Origin: an uncultured Methanobrevibacter sp.
GTDB lineage: Archaea; Methanobacteriota; Methanobacteria; Methanobacteriales; Methanobacteriaceae
DNA: 12,612 bases
NCBI GenBank assembly: GCA_902782595.1
Contig: CACZNW010000046.1
Span: 1 to 12,612, forward strand
Reading direction: 5' to 3'
Within the stretch, counting starts at the first letter, position 1. Each line of letters starts with the position of its first letter. Below, piece by piece: positions 1 through 7,108 of the stretch. The notes beneath the pieces were generated by a model that saw nothing but the letters and a program-made list of their open reading frames with translations, searched no databases and had not been told where the DNA came from. The position numbers were made by a program, and so were the translations under genes.

Positions 1-91
1 AATTAAAAATATTTTAAAACTGTATTAAAAAAATTATATTTGTCAAATCCAATTTTAAGGTTTTAAAATACCGATTAAAAATTATCCATAA

Positions 92-107
92 ACGAAAGAT
101 TATATAA
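92..107 (+). promoter_or_regulatory. BRE/TATA promoter of the hisS operon
   Basis: A purine-rich BRE-like stretch (acgaaag, 92-98) is followed at once by a TATA-like box (ttatataa, 100-107). Archaeal initiation lies about 25 nt downstream of the TATA box, which would place the transcript start near 128-133 and give a leader of about 30 nt. The remainder of 1-161 is very AT-rich and shows no gene. The assignment is by pattern only. Confidence 0.6.
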
Positions 108-161
108 CTTTGTACATACAATAATTTAATTATAATATATCATTTACAAAGGAGTGTAAAA

Positions 162-1457
162 ATGGAATTTACAAGACCAAGAGGTACAAGAGATTTTCTA
201 TTTGATGAAATGAGACGAAGAAAACAGGCAGAATGTACCTTAAGAGAAGTATTTGAAAGTTATGGTTATCAGGAAATTAAAACACCATTATTTGAAGAAT
301 TAAGTTTATTTACAACAAAATCCGGAGAGGAGATAGTTGACCAGTTATACAACTTTAAAGACAAATCTGACCGTGATTTAACATTAAGACCTGAAATCAC
401 CGCACCGGTTGCAAGATTATACCTTAATGAACTTGAAAAAACAGCGGTCAAACCTATTAAACTATATTATTATGGAAGCTGCTTTAGATATGAAAGACCT
501 CAGAAAGGCAGGTTCAGACAGTTCTGGCAGTTTGGCTGTGAACTGATCGGCGCCAAAACTCCCCAGGGAGAGGCCGAAGTAATAGCACTGTGCAGCGATG
601 CAATCAATTCACTGGGCATTACCACAGCAGATGTTAACATCAATCACCTCGGAATTATCAGGGGACTGTTCAAACACTTCAATATCTCAGCTGAAACCCA
701 GCGGGAAATCATGGTAATTATTGACAAGGGAGACAAGGATCTGCTTATTGAATCATTAAGCGGAGACGAACCTGTCATTGAAAATGAAGAATTGAATGAA
801 ATCCTGTTAAAACTGATAGACCTTGTAGGAGACAGGTCAATAATAGCTGACGTTGAAGAGTTAATCAGCCCTTATGACGAACCAAAAAAAGCCCTGGAAG
901 AATTAAAGGAACTAATCACACTTTTGGAATCATTCCAGGTTGATAATTACACACTGAACCTCGGAATCGCAAGGGGACTTGACTACTATACCGGAGTAGT
1001 ATTTGAAATCTACGTTCCCGAACTTGGAGCGCAGAAGCAAATCTGCGGAGGAGGTTCATACAGTCTCGTTAAAGTCTTTGGAGGCCAGGAAGTGGAATCC
1101 ACTGGTTTCGCACTTGGTTTTGACAGATTAATGAATGCAATCGAAGAACTGACAGAACCTGAAGAATTGCCTTCACACCTTGACGTTTACGTGGCACCCA
1201 TCAAAAAGGACATGCAGGCCGAAGCCTTTGAAATAACACAAAGTCTCAGAAAAAGCGGTCTTAAGGCAGATGTTGATTTAAACGGCAAGAAATTCAAAAA
1301 ACTTATGAACCATGCGGATAAAATCAAGGTTCCTAAAATCATCATCATCGGAGCAAATGACCTGGCGGAAGGTAAAGTCACCGTTAAGGATATGATAACG
1401 GGTGATCAGGAAGCTGTTGAGATTGACAGCATTGTAGAATATTTAAAAGGAGAATAA
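162..1457 (+). CDS. hisS: Histidyl-tRNA synthetase
   Basis: This class II aminoacyl-tRNA synthetase charges tRNA-His with histidine in the cytoplasm, using ATP. The 431-residue length is normal for the family. Visible signatures are class II motif 2 at residues 108-126 (FRYERPQKGRFRQFWQFG), the histidine-binding motifs RGLDYYTG (271-278) and GGGSYSLV (296-303), and motif 3 GFALGFDRL (315-323). The anticodon-binding domain follows from about residue 338. The ATG is fixed by a good ribosome site (ggag, 151-154) 7 nt upstream. It is the first gene of a four-gene operon. Its stop codon touches the next gene, hisI, so histidine charging and histidine synthesis are probably co-expressed. Nothing looks truncated. 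Confidence 0.97.
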   Translation: MEFTRPRGTRDFLFDEMRRRKQAECTLREVFESYGYQEIKTPLFEELSLFTTKSGEEIVDQLYNFKDKSDRDLTLRPEITAPVARLYLNELEKTAVKPIKLYYYGSCFRYERPQKGRFRQFWQFGCELIGAKTPQGEAEVIALCSDAINSLGITTADVNINHLGIIRGLFKHFNISAETQREIMVIIDKGDKDLLIESLSGDEPVIENEELNEILLKLIDLVGDRSIIADVEELISPYDEPKKALEELKELITLLESFQVDNYTLNLGIARGLDYYTGVVFEIYVPELGAQKQICGGGSYSLVKVFGGQEVESTGFALGFDRLMNAIEELTEPEELPSHLDVYVAPIKKDMQAEAFEITQSLRKSGLKADVDLNGKKFKKLMNHADKIKVPKIIIIGANDLAEGKVTVKDMITGDQEAVEIDSIVEYLKGE

Positions 1458-1459
1458 TG

Positions 1460-1867
1460 ATGAATATTAACTTCAGACATGAAATCAATGGTGTTAAAGT
1501 GATTACGGCAGTTGCACAGGATGCGAAAACCAATGAAATCCTGATGCTTGCAAACATGAACAGGGAAGCACTGATTAAAACCATCAAAACCGGAAAAGCC
1601 CATTACTGGAGCACATCAAGAAACCGGTTATGGATTAAAGGAGAATCCTCAGGACACTTCCAAACGGTTCATGAAATCCTTGTTGACTGCGATATGGATG
1701 CAGTTATTTTAAAAATCACACAGACAGGTGCAGCATGTCATGAAGGTTATAAATCATGCTTTTTTAGAAAATTAAACACCGAAAATAAAATCAACATCGA
1801 TAACTTGAAAGATGAAGATGTTGAAATCATTTTAAAAAGATTAGTTAACCCGGAAGATGTGTATTAA
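1460..1867 (+). CDS. hisI: Phosphoribosyl-AMP cyclohydrolase
   Basis: This enzyme opens the purine ring of phosphoribosyl-AMP, the third step of histidine biosynthesis, with Zn and Mg. It is the stand-alone cyclohydrolase (135 residues) with no fused HisE domain. The acidic metal motif DCDMD is at residues 76-80. Three cysteines at 77, 93 and 100 have the 16- and 7-residue spacing of the zinc cysteines of this family. The HYWSTSRNRLW substrate-site block lies upstream. Two ATGs are possible, at 1457 (overlapping the hisS stop) and 1460. I prefer 1460 because the ribosome site (aaggag, 1447-1452) then sits 7 nt upstream, as for hisS and other genes here. Second gene of the operon, followed after 2 nt by the PIN-ATPase gene. 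Confidence 0.96.
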   Translation: MNINFRHEINGVKVITAVAQDAKTNEILMLANMNREALIKTIKTGKAHYWSTSRNRLWIKGESSGHFQTVHEILVDCDMDAVILKITQTGAACHEGYKSCFFRKLNTENKINIDNLKDEDVEIILKRLVNPEDVY

Positions 1868-1869
1868 TT

Positions 1870-3711
1870 ATGAGATGCATAATACCAGACACAAGCGCCG
1901 TCATTATAGGCGCAATATCAGATATTGTTGAAAAGAAAAACCTGGACTATCCCGAAATTATTGTTCCCGAAGCGGTGGTATGTGAACTTGAACACCAGGC
2001 AAATTCCAACAGACCGGAAGGTCTTAAAGGACTTAAAGAACTTCAAAAACTGCAGAGACTGCAGGACGAAGGTGAACTGGCCATCAGCTTTAAAGGAAGA
2101 AGACCTGCAAACTATGACATTAAACATGCCAAAAACGGAGAAATAGACAGTATTATCCGTGACATTGCAAGAAGCGAAATGGGAACACTTGTTACAAACG
2201 ATAAAGTTCAGGCCGAAGTTGCAAAATCACAGGGAATACCCGTTTATTTTTATGAGCAGACATACGCTGAAAAGCCGCTTTCGATTGAAAAGTATTTTGA
2301 TGACGAAACAATGTCACTGCACCTGAAGGAAAATGTTGTTGCGATGGCCAAGAAGGGAACACCGGGACACATTGATTTTGTCATGTTAAACGAAAAACGC
2401 TATACATATAGGGAACTCCATGAAATTGCTCAGGAAATTCTGGATAAAGCAAAAAACGATCCGAAAACCTATCTGGAAAGTGATAAAGAAGGTTCATTTG
2501 TTGTGCAGTCTAGAGAATACAGAATTTCAATAGCTTACCCTCCGTTTTCAGAAGGTCTTGAAATCACAGCGGTACGTCCGGTTGCAAATATTGATTTGAA
2601 TGAGTATCATCTCTCAGACAAACTTTTAGAGAGAATAAGAACCAATGCAGAGGGAATTTTAATATCAGGTTCGCCGGGAGCGGGAAAATCAACATTCGTA
2701 CAGGCAATCGGGAAGTACTACTCATCGAAGTTAAATAAGGTTGTAAAGACAATGGAGTCACCGAGAGACCTGCAGCTTCCGGATGAAATAACACAATACG
2801 CTCCTCTTGATGGAAGCATGGAAAACACGGCTGATGTGCTGCTGCTTGTAAGACCGGATTACACTATTTATGATGAGCTTAGACGAAATACGGATTTCAA
2901 TATTTTTGCAGACATGAGACTTGCGGGAGTGGGAATGATTGGAGTGGTGCATGCAACACGCCCTATTGATGCAATACAGAGAATAGCTTCAAGAGTGGAA
3001 CTTGGAGTAATACCTTCAATCGTGGATACAAGCATTTACATTGAAGACGGGAAAGTTAAAAGTGTTTATGAAACAAAAATGACAGTTAAAGTTCCAACCG
3101 GGATGAAAGAAGCGGATCTTGCAAGACCAGTTATTGAAGTAAGGGATTTTGAAACAGGCGAGCTTAAAAACGAAATATACACATACGGAGAGCAGACAAT
3201 TGTAATGGACATTGACCTGATCAACAATTCAGGTGAAACAAATCACAAATCATCAGTTGACAGGATAGCTGAAAAAGAAATTTTAAGAAAAATCAAAAAA
3301 CTTATCCCGAAACGGGCTAAAGTTGACGTTGAAGTGATATCACCCGAAAGAGCAAACATTTATATCCCCGAAGAGTTTGTCCCAAAAATCATCGGCAAAA
3401 ACGGTAGGCGAATAGCAGAGATTGAGGAAAACATCGGCATAAGCATAGGCGTCGAAGTGATAGAATCAAAACCTGTTAACAAAACCCCTTTTGAAGTTGA
3501 TATTCTTCACACTAAAAAACAGCTGATTTTGGAGCTTGGACGGGACAACGGCCGCAAAAACTTTGACATTCACATTGACGGAGAGTACCTGCTGACTGCA
3601 ACAACCTCCAAAAAAGGTGAAATAAAAATCAAAAGAGGAATAGAGCTATCTGATTATATTGTAGAATCAATTGAAATGGGACTGAAGATTACAGCTATTG
3701 AGAAAATGTGA
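1870..3711 (+). CDS. PINA-like PIN domain / PilT-type ATPase / KH protein
   Basis: This 613-residue archaeal protein has three parts. Residues 1-125 form a PIN nuclease-like domain with the expected acidic residues D7, E39, D93 and D111. Residues about 235-400 form a secretion/PilT-type ATPase with Walker A GSPGAGKST (267-275), an acidic YTIYDELR segment (331-338) and a GVVHAT histidine box (358-363). Residues about 480-535 form a KH nucleic-acid-binding domain with the GKNG loop (509-512). This order matches the PINA family. The Sulfolobus member is reported to be a hexameric ATPase that promotes Holliday-junction branch migration and binds the resolvase Hjc. A role in recombination or RNA/DNA handling is therefore likely. 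It is probably not a pilus motor, despite the PilT-like ATPase. It lies 2 nt after hisI, and its TGA lies 5 nt before the next gene. Confidence 0.88.
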   Translation: MRCIIPDTSAVIIGAISDIVEKKNLDYPEIIVPEAVVCELEHQANSNRPEGLKGLKELQKLQRLQDEGELAISFKGRRPANYDIKHAKNGEIDSIIRDIARSEMGTLVTNDKVQAEVAKSQGIPVYFYEQTYAEKPLSIEKYFDDETMSLHLKENVVAMAKKGTPGHIDFVMLNEKRYTYRELHEIAQEILDKAKNDPKTYLESDKEGSFVVQSREYRISIAYPPFSEGLEITAVRPVANIDLNEYHLSDKLLERIRTNAEGILISGSPGAGKSTFVQAIGKYYSSKLNKVVKTMESPRDLQLPDEITQYAPLDGSMENTADVLLLVRPDYTIYDELRRNTDFNIFADMRLAGVGMIGVVHATRPIDAIQRIASRVELGVIPSIVDTSIYIEDGKVKSVYETKMTVKVPTGMKEADLARPVIEVRDFETGELKNEIYTYGEQTIVMDIDLINNSGETNHKSSVDRIAEKEILRKIKKLIPKRAKVDVEVISPERANIYIPEEFVPKIIGKNGRRIAEIEENIGISIGVEVIESKPVNKTPFEVDILHTKKQLILELGRDNGRKNFDIHIDGEYLLTATTSKKGEIKIKRGIELSDYIVESIEMGLKITAIEKM

Positions 3712-3716
3712 GAATT

Positions 3717-4466
3717 ATGAAAATCGGAGCATCAACACTGGCAGGAATTGAATACAGTTTAGAAAGTACCCTGGAGTTTATTGAATCATTGGGCATTGAA
3801 TACGCTGAAATTGTCCACCAATACCCTCACGACAATGTCAACATTGAAAGTCTGGAAAGTTTTAACTTGAAATATACAATACATGCTCCTTTTATGGATG
3901 TAAATATTGCTGCGCTTCAGAAAAAAAGCCGGATGAACTCAATTGAACAAATCAAATCATCAATTAATCTGGCAAATAAAATTGACGCAGAAGCTGTTGT
4001 CGTGCATCCGGGACTTACCACTTTTCTGGCAAACAAATACTTTTTGGATAAAGTGTATGAACTTGCCAACGAATCAATTGCAAAAATAGGTTCATACGGC
4101 AGAGATTTGGGGGTTTTGACAACTATTGAAAACATGCCCTCATTTGACGGAATGATTTATCAGGACATTAATGATTTGGATGAACTTCTCACTTCACTGG
4201 ATATGTACATGACACTTGACATCGGCCATGCCAACCATGTCGGATATGCTCCGGATGGAATGATTTTTGATTCAATTAAACACATACATATGCATGATAA
4301 TTTTGGTGATGATGATGCCCACCTTGCATTTGGTGAAGGGTCTATTGATTTAAACACTATAGTCAATATATTAGAGGAAAAAAAATATGATGGCATCTAT
4401 ATCATTGAGGTAAATGACAGAGATTCTATCAAAAAAAGTTATGAATACATTAAAAAAAATTTTTAG
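3717..4466 (+). CDS. Xylose isomerase-like TIM barrel / endonuclease IV-family protein
   Basis: This is a 249-residue TIM-barrel protein of the AP endonuclease 2 superfamily, which includes endonuclease IV and sugar isomerases and epimerases. From the ATG at 3717 the metal-ligand-like residues are H56 (HAPF), H97 (VVHPG), E138 (IENMP), D168 and H171 (LDIGH), H193 (HMHDN), D200 and H202 (DAHLAFGEG) and E231 (IIEV). By motif order these match all nine zinc ligands of E. coli Nfo. It is somewhat shorter than Nfo (285 residues), so the substrate is open: abasic DNA or a sugar phosphate. A GTG at 3708 would add three residues and overlap the previous gene. ATG is preferred because MKIGAS is a typical family start and a weak gtga site precedes it. 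It is the last gene of the operon and its end overlaps hef. Confidence 0.85.
   Translation: MKIGASTLAGIEYSLESTLEFIESLGIEYAEIVHQYPHDNVNIESLESFNLKYTIHAPFMDVNIAALQKKSRMNSIEQIKSSINLANKIDAEAVVVHPGLTTFLANKYFLDKVYELANESIAKIGSYGRDLGVLTTIENMPSFDGMIYQDINDLDELLTSLDMYMTLDIGHANHVGYAPDGMIFDSIKHIHMHDNFGDDDAHLAFGEGSIDLNTIVNILEEKKYDGIYIIEVNDRDSIKKSYEYIKKNF
4452..4459 (-). terminator. U8 tract after hef (minus strand)
   Basis: On the minus strand eight consecutive T residues begin 4 nt after the hef stop codon. Archaeal intrinsic terminators are essentially U-tracts. It lies inside the 3' end of the convergent TIM-barrel gene, where it encodes lysine-rich codons, so it may equally be coding. Confidence 0.4.
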
Positions 4467-6781
4467 AGAAGTCTTTTTTCCTTAATTTCCTTTTCAAAAT
4501 ACAGGTATTTGGAATCAAGAACCTTTCTGATATTTTTTGCGGTTTTTTTACCTATTCCTTCAACTTCCTGAAGTTCACTTTCAGAAGCATTGAAAACATT
4601 GGATACACTTCCGAAATGTTTCAGTAAATTTTTAGCATTAACTGGACCTATATTTGGCAGAGATTCGACAATGAACAGCTGCTGTTCCAGTTGGCTGGCA
4701 GGTTTTTTATCAGTCCTAATTTGAATTGGAGTTCTTTCACCATTCTGCTCCCTTACAGCAATTCTTTTTATCATAGCTGCTGTGTCCTGAGCATTTCTTG
4801 TTGGAATAATACTGATTCCAAAATCAATCGCAACAGAAGCCATTGATCCCCTAATGGCGTTCGGATTAATAAAACCTGTATAGAAATCATCACCCTCAAG
4901 AATTAAAATAGGATGCTTGAACTCTTCAGACAATTCCTTGGCCTGTTTAAACAGTCTCTTGTCAACAATTGAATCAACAAAATCCTTCGCTGTTTTTCTC
5001 TCAATAGCAACCTCATCACTTACCTGATAATCAGCAACCGCCATTGAACGAACCTGAACATCAATTTCCATTTCGCTCAGATGTCTGATTACCTTGGAAT
5101 TGCCTTCACGGGAATCCGCATAAACAACCGGAAATTCATTTTCCTTTTTAGGCTTATCGATAACTTTAACATTTCGCTGATTTTCCATTCTCTCAACCGC
5201 CGAAGCATTCAACTCCTCAAGCACCTTAGGGTCTATCAGCTGATTTTTCATACGGTCTTCCTTTCTAATGCTTGACCAGTAATAGCCTTCATCACGGGTT
5301 CCTTCAGTGATTAAAACTTTAACACGACCTGTTCTTTTACGGCCTGTTCTTCCCCGTCTCTGTATCATACGCACTTCTGAAGGTACCGGCTCATACAATA
5401 CCACAAGGTCCACTGCCGGAATGTCAATACCTTCTTCAGCCACACTGGTTGAAAGCAATACATCATATTCACCCATTCTGAATGATTTTATAATAGCTTT
5501 CTGTTCCTTTTGAGTTAGACCCTTTTCACCATCCTTAGATGCCTGTCCAAAAAATTTGACTGATTTGATTCCTTCCTTTTCAAGTTTTTGATGAATCATT
5601 TCAAGAGTATCCCGGAACTGTGTGAATATGATAATTTTAGAAGCTGATTCGTCACTTTTATCATCGAATCTTGAAGTTTTGAGTTTGGTTTGACCGTTGT
5701 CTCCAAGTTCCTGCTTTAGGATTTTGGTTACTTCCCGTAATTTAGGATGTTCCCATCCATATTTTTCAGCCTGTTTTGCCATTTTAATTGCTTTTGAAAA
5801 ATTATCATCCCACATTAGCGATTTGGCCGCTTTTGTTTGTTTTTTACGCAATCTGTCAATATATTTGTTGAATGTCTGAACTCCCTGAGTTTCAATCAGC
5901 TCCTGAGCGTGCTGGACATTAATAACAGCACTAAGAATAGATATGGCATGATAGAGTTCCTTATCCGGTTTTGTTGAACGTGCAATTTCGCCCTGAACAC
6001 GGCTTCTTGCCTTTAGGATATCCACTTTGTTAACTGAAACCGTTTTGATAACTCCCATATTTTTTAAAGCCTTGAGTCTGACTTTCAGGGCTTTGTCAAC
6101 ATGTTCTTTAATTTTAGCAAGTTCACTGCTCATTTTAACCTTAACCCACTCAATGGCAACAGGGTTGAAGTAGGGTTTTACATCGGCATCATCTTCGGTT
6201 TTAACCACAATATTTTGAATATAGAGGTTTTCACATACCTCTTTGATTTTATACTTATCAGACCCAGGTGAAGCAGTTAAACCTAAAATAAGATTGAAAT
6301 CAGATTCCTGAACATATCTTGATGCAAGATATACATAGGAATATGAACCGACTCCATGATGGCACTCATCAAAAACGATTAATGATACATTACTCAAATC
6401 ATATCTTCCATTCAACAGGTCTGATTCGATTGTTTGCGGAGTTGCACAGACAATTCTGGATTCCTGCCATCTTTTAACACGTTCATCGGTTTTAACAGCA
6501 CCTGTAATTGAAGTGCATGGAACAGTTATGAATTCCTTAAAACTTTCCTCATGCTGAATAGCCAACGGTTTGGACGGGGCAAGAATCAGCACTTTTGAGT
6601 TTTTAACTTTATTCAACCTATCTGCAGCTACCAAAATTGCAACTATAGTCTTACCTAATGCTGTTGGTGCAACAACCATCGTATTTCCTTTTTTTAATAC
6701 ATCCCCTGCAAGAATCTGCTGATATAATCTTGATTCAATTGCATCTTTTTTTAACAGAGGATAATTGATGTAGCTTGTCAT
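4463..6781 (-). CDS. hef: Hef helicase-nuclease (FANCM/XPF family)
   Basis: Hef is a euryarchaeal enzyme for stalled replication forks and branched DNA. It combines a FANCM-like SF2 helicase with an XPF-like nuclease. All parts are present in 772 residues: Walker A APTALGKT (38-45), DECH (138-141), TAS (169-171), the helicase C-terminal motif VI QRRGRTGR (474-481), the nuclease core with D555 and ERKTAKD (594-600), and a tandem helix-hairpin-helix tail (about 705-755). Both active sites look intact. The start MTSYIN has no good ribosome site. Only a weak tgat lies close, and the nearest gaggt is more than 20 nt away, because a mobile-element relic ends 13 nt upstream. Any promoter therefore lies in the relic, or transcription comes through from the mur genes. 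The 3' end overlaps the convergent TIM-barrel gene by 4 bp. Confidence 0.96.
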   Translation of the reverse strand: MTSYINYPLLKKDAIESRLYQQILAGDVLKKGNTMVVAPTALGKTIVAILVAADRLNKVKNSKVLILAPSKPLAIQHEESFKEFITVPCTSITGAVKTDERVKRWQESRIVCATPQTIESDLLNGRYDLSNVSLIVFDECHHGVGSYSYVYLASRYVQESDFNLILGLTASPGSDKYKIKEVCENLYIQNIVVKTEDDADVKPYFNPVAIEWVKVKMSSELAKIKEHVDKALKVRLKALKNMGVIKTVSVNKVDILKARSRVQGEIARSTKPDKELYHAISILSAVINVQHAQELIETQGVQTFNKYIDRLRKKQTKAAKSLMWDDNFSKAIKMAKQAEKYGWEHPKLREVTKILKQELGDNGQTKLKTSRFDDKSDESASKIIIFTQFRDTLEMIHQKLEKEGIKSVKFFGQASKDGEKGLTQKEQKAIIKSFRMGEYDVLLSTSVAEEGIDIPAVDLVVLYEPVPSEVRMIQRRGRTGRKRTGRVKVLITEGTRDEGYYWSSIRKEDRMKNQLIDPKVLEELNASAVERMENQRNVKVIDKPKKENEFPVVYADSREGNSKVIRHLSEMEIDVQVRSMAVADYQVSDEVAIERKTAKDFVDSIVDKRLFKQAKELSEEFKHPILILEGDDFYTGFINPNAIRGSMASVAIDFGISIIPTRNAQDTAAMIKRIAVREQNGERTPIQIRTDKKPASQLEQQLFIVESLPNIGPVNAKNLLKHFGSVSNVFNASESELQEVEGIGKKTAKNIRKVLDSKYLYFEKEIKEKRLL
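4474..4479 (+). terminator. U6 tract after the hisS operon (plus strand)
   Basis: A run of six T residues followed by further T-rich sequence lies 8 nt after the TAG of the TIM-barrel gene, inside the hef 3' end. It is the likely termination site of the hisS operon, judged by the archaeal poly-U rule. Confidence 0.4.
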
Positions 6782-6794
6782 AATATCATATTTA

Positions 6795-6901
6795 TTGAAC
6801 TACCTCAACTTTGTAGAAGTTGAAGATTCTTACTTCACAGGCATTATACTCATGTGAGTATAGGATTACCGTGCTATCTCCCTCGTCTAAGGTTCAGACG
6901 A
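6795..6901 (-). ncRNA. Candidate TnpB omega-RNA (right-end RNA) scaffold
   Basis: Read on the minus strand, the segment folds into three successive hairpins: stem TCGTCT/AGACGA (6883-6888 with 6896-6901), an 8-bp stem (6845-6852 with 6855-6862), and a final stem (6803-6811 with 6817-6825) leading to gttcaa. The final stem has nine pairs including one G-U in minus-strand RNA, but an A-C mismatch on the plus strand. The first hairpin likewise gains a G-U pair only on the minus strand. This favours a minus-strand RNA. In TnpB elements the scaffold ends at this boundary and the next 16-20 nt are the guide, which here would cover the hef start codon. Whether it is expressed is unknown. Confidence 0.45.
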
Positions 6902-7045
6902 TATTCGATTATTTTTACTTTTTTTGACTTGTTTATTGTTGAAAAAAGTTTGATTAATCTTTGTCATTGTCATTTATTAATTTATTTGTTTTTTTATTTA
7001 AAGTACATCAGAGAGCATTTGAAAAGTATTCCCAATGCACTTTTT

Positions 7046-7087
7046 GTGAAATTCATCCCCTACCTTAAAGAGGTTAGGGTATTTCAC
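7046..7087. repeat. Subterminal imperfect palindrome of the element left end
   Basis: The outer arms gtgaaat (7046-7052) and atttcac (7081-7087) are perfect inverted repeats. The inner arms pair ccctacct (7058-7065) with aggttaggg (7071-7079), leaving one bulged T and a 5-nt loop. On the minus strand it is followed by ggatgaat, a context I associate with left ends of TnpB-type IS elements. It is not a normal terminator, as no U-tract follows it. Confidence 0.6.
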
Positions 7088-7096
7088 TATTAAGAT

Positions 7097-7103
7097 AAAA
7101 AAA
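7097..7103 (-). terminator. U7 tract after the mur ligase pair
   Basis: Seven consecutive T residues on the minus strand start 5 nt after the stop codon of the Mur ligase gene at 7109. This is a plausible archaeal poly-U terminator for the mur pair. It may be leaky, in which case transcripts would run through the relic into hef. Confidence 0.45.
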
Positions 7104-7108
7104 GAATA

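Larger units (their letters stand above)
6795..7094 (-). mobile_element. Relic of an IS200/IS605 (TnpB-type) element, gene deleted
   Basis: This 300-bp gap without a credible gene has the end structures of an IS200/IS605-family element in minus-strand orientation. At the left end (7046-7087) is an imperfect palindrome of about 40 nt. At the right end (6795-6901) are three hairpins, the last followed by gttcaa at 6800-6795, which resembles the TTCAA right boundary of such elements. The interior, about 6905-7045, is AT-rich with no tnpA or tnpB left, so this is a MITE-like non-autonomous derivative. The left boundary is uncertain: TTTAT (7099-7095) or TTAAT (7093-7089) on the minus strand could be the target motif. 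Identification rests on remembered architecture, not on an alignment. Confidence 0.6.

Noticed and set aside
1870..3711. Type II/IV secretion or pilus motor ATPase
   Set aside because: The ATPase core is PilT-like, but the N-terminal PIN and C-terminal KH domains and the lack of any pilin or membrane partner genes point to the PINA family.
3708..3716. GTG start adding three residues to the TIM-barrel protein
   Set aside because: No ribosome site precedes it, and the ATG at 3717 gives the typical MKIGAS start of the fold.
6778..6789. Three-codon upstream frame (ATG ATA TTA TGA) whose stop overlaps the hef ATG
   Set aside because: It is suggestive of translational coupling, but so short in AT-rich DNA that chance is the simplest explanation, and it lacks a ribosome site.
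7046..7087. Palindrome as an ordinary rho-independent terminator for the mur pair
   Set aside because: On the minus strand it is not followed by a U-tract, while the U7 run lies before it. The nested arms and following ggatgaat fit an IS left end better.
6854..7093. Plus-strand frame of 79 codons across the element relic
   Set aside because: It runs through the palindromes, is rich in Phe, Leu and Tyr from AT-rich DNA, lacks a ribosome site, and matches no family I know.
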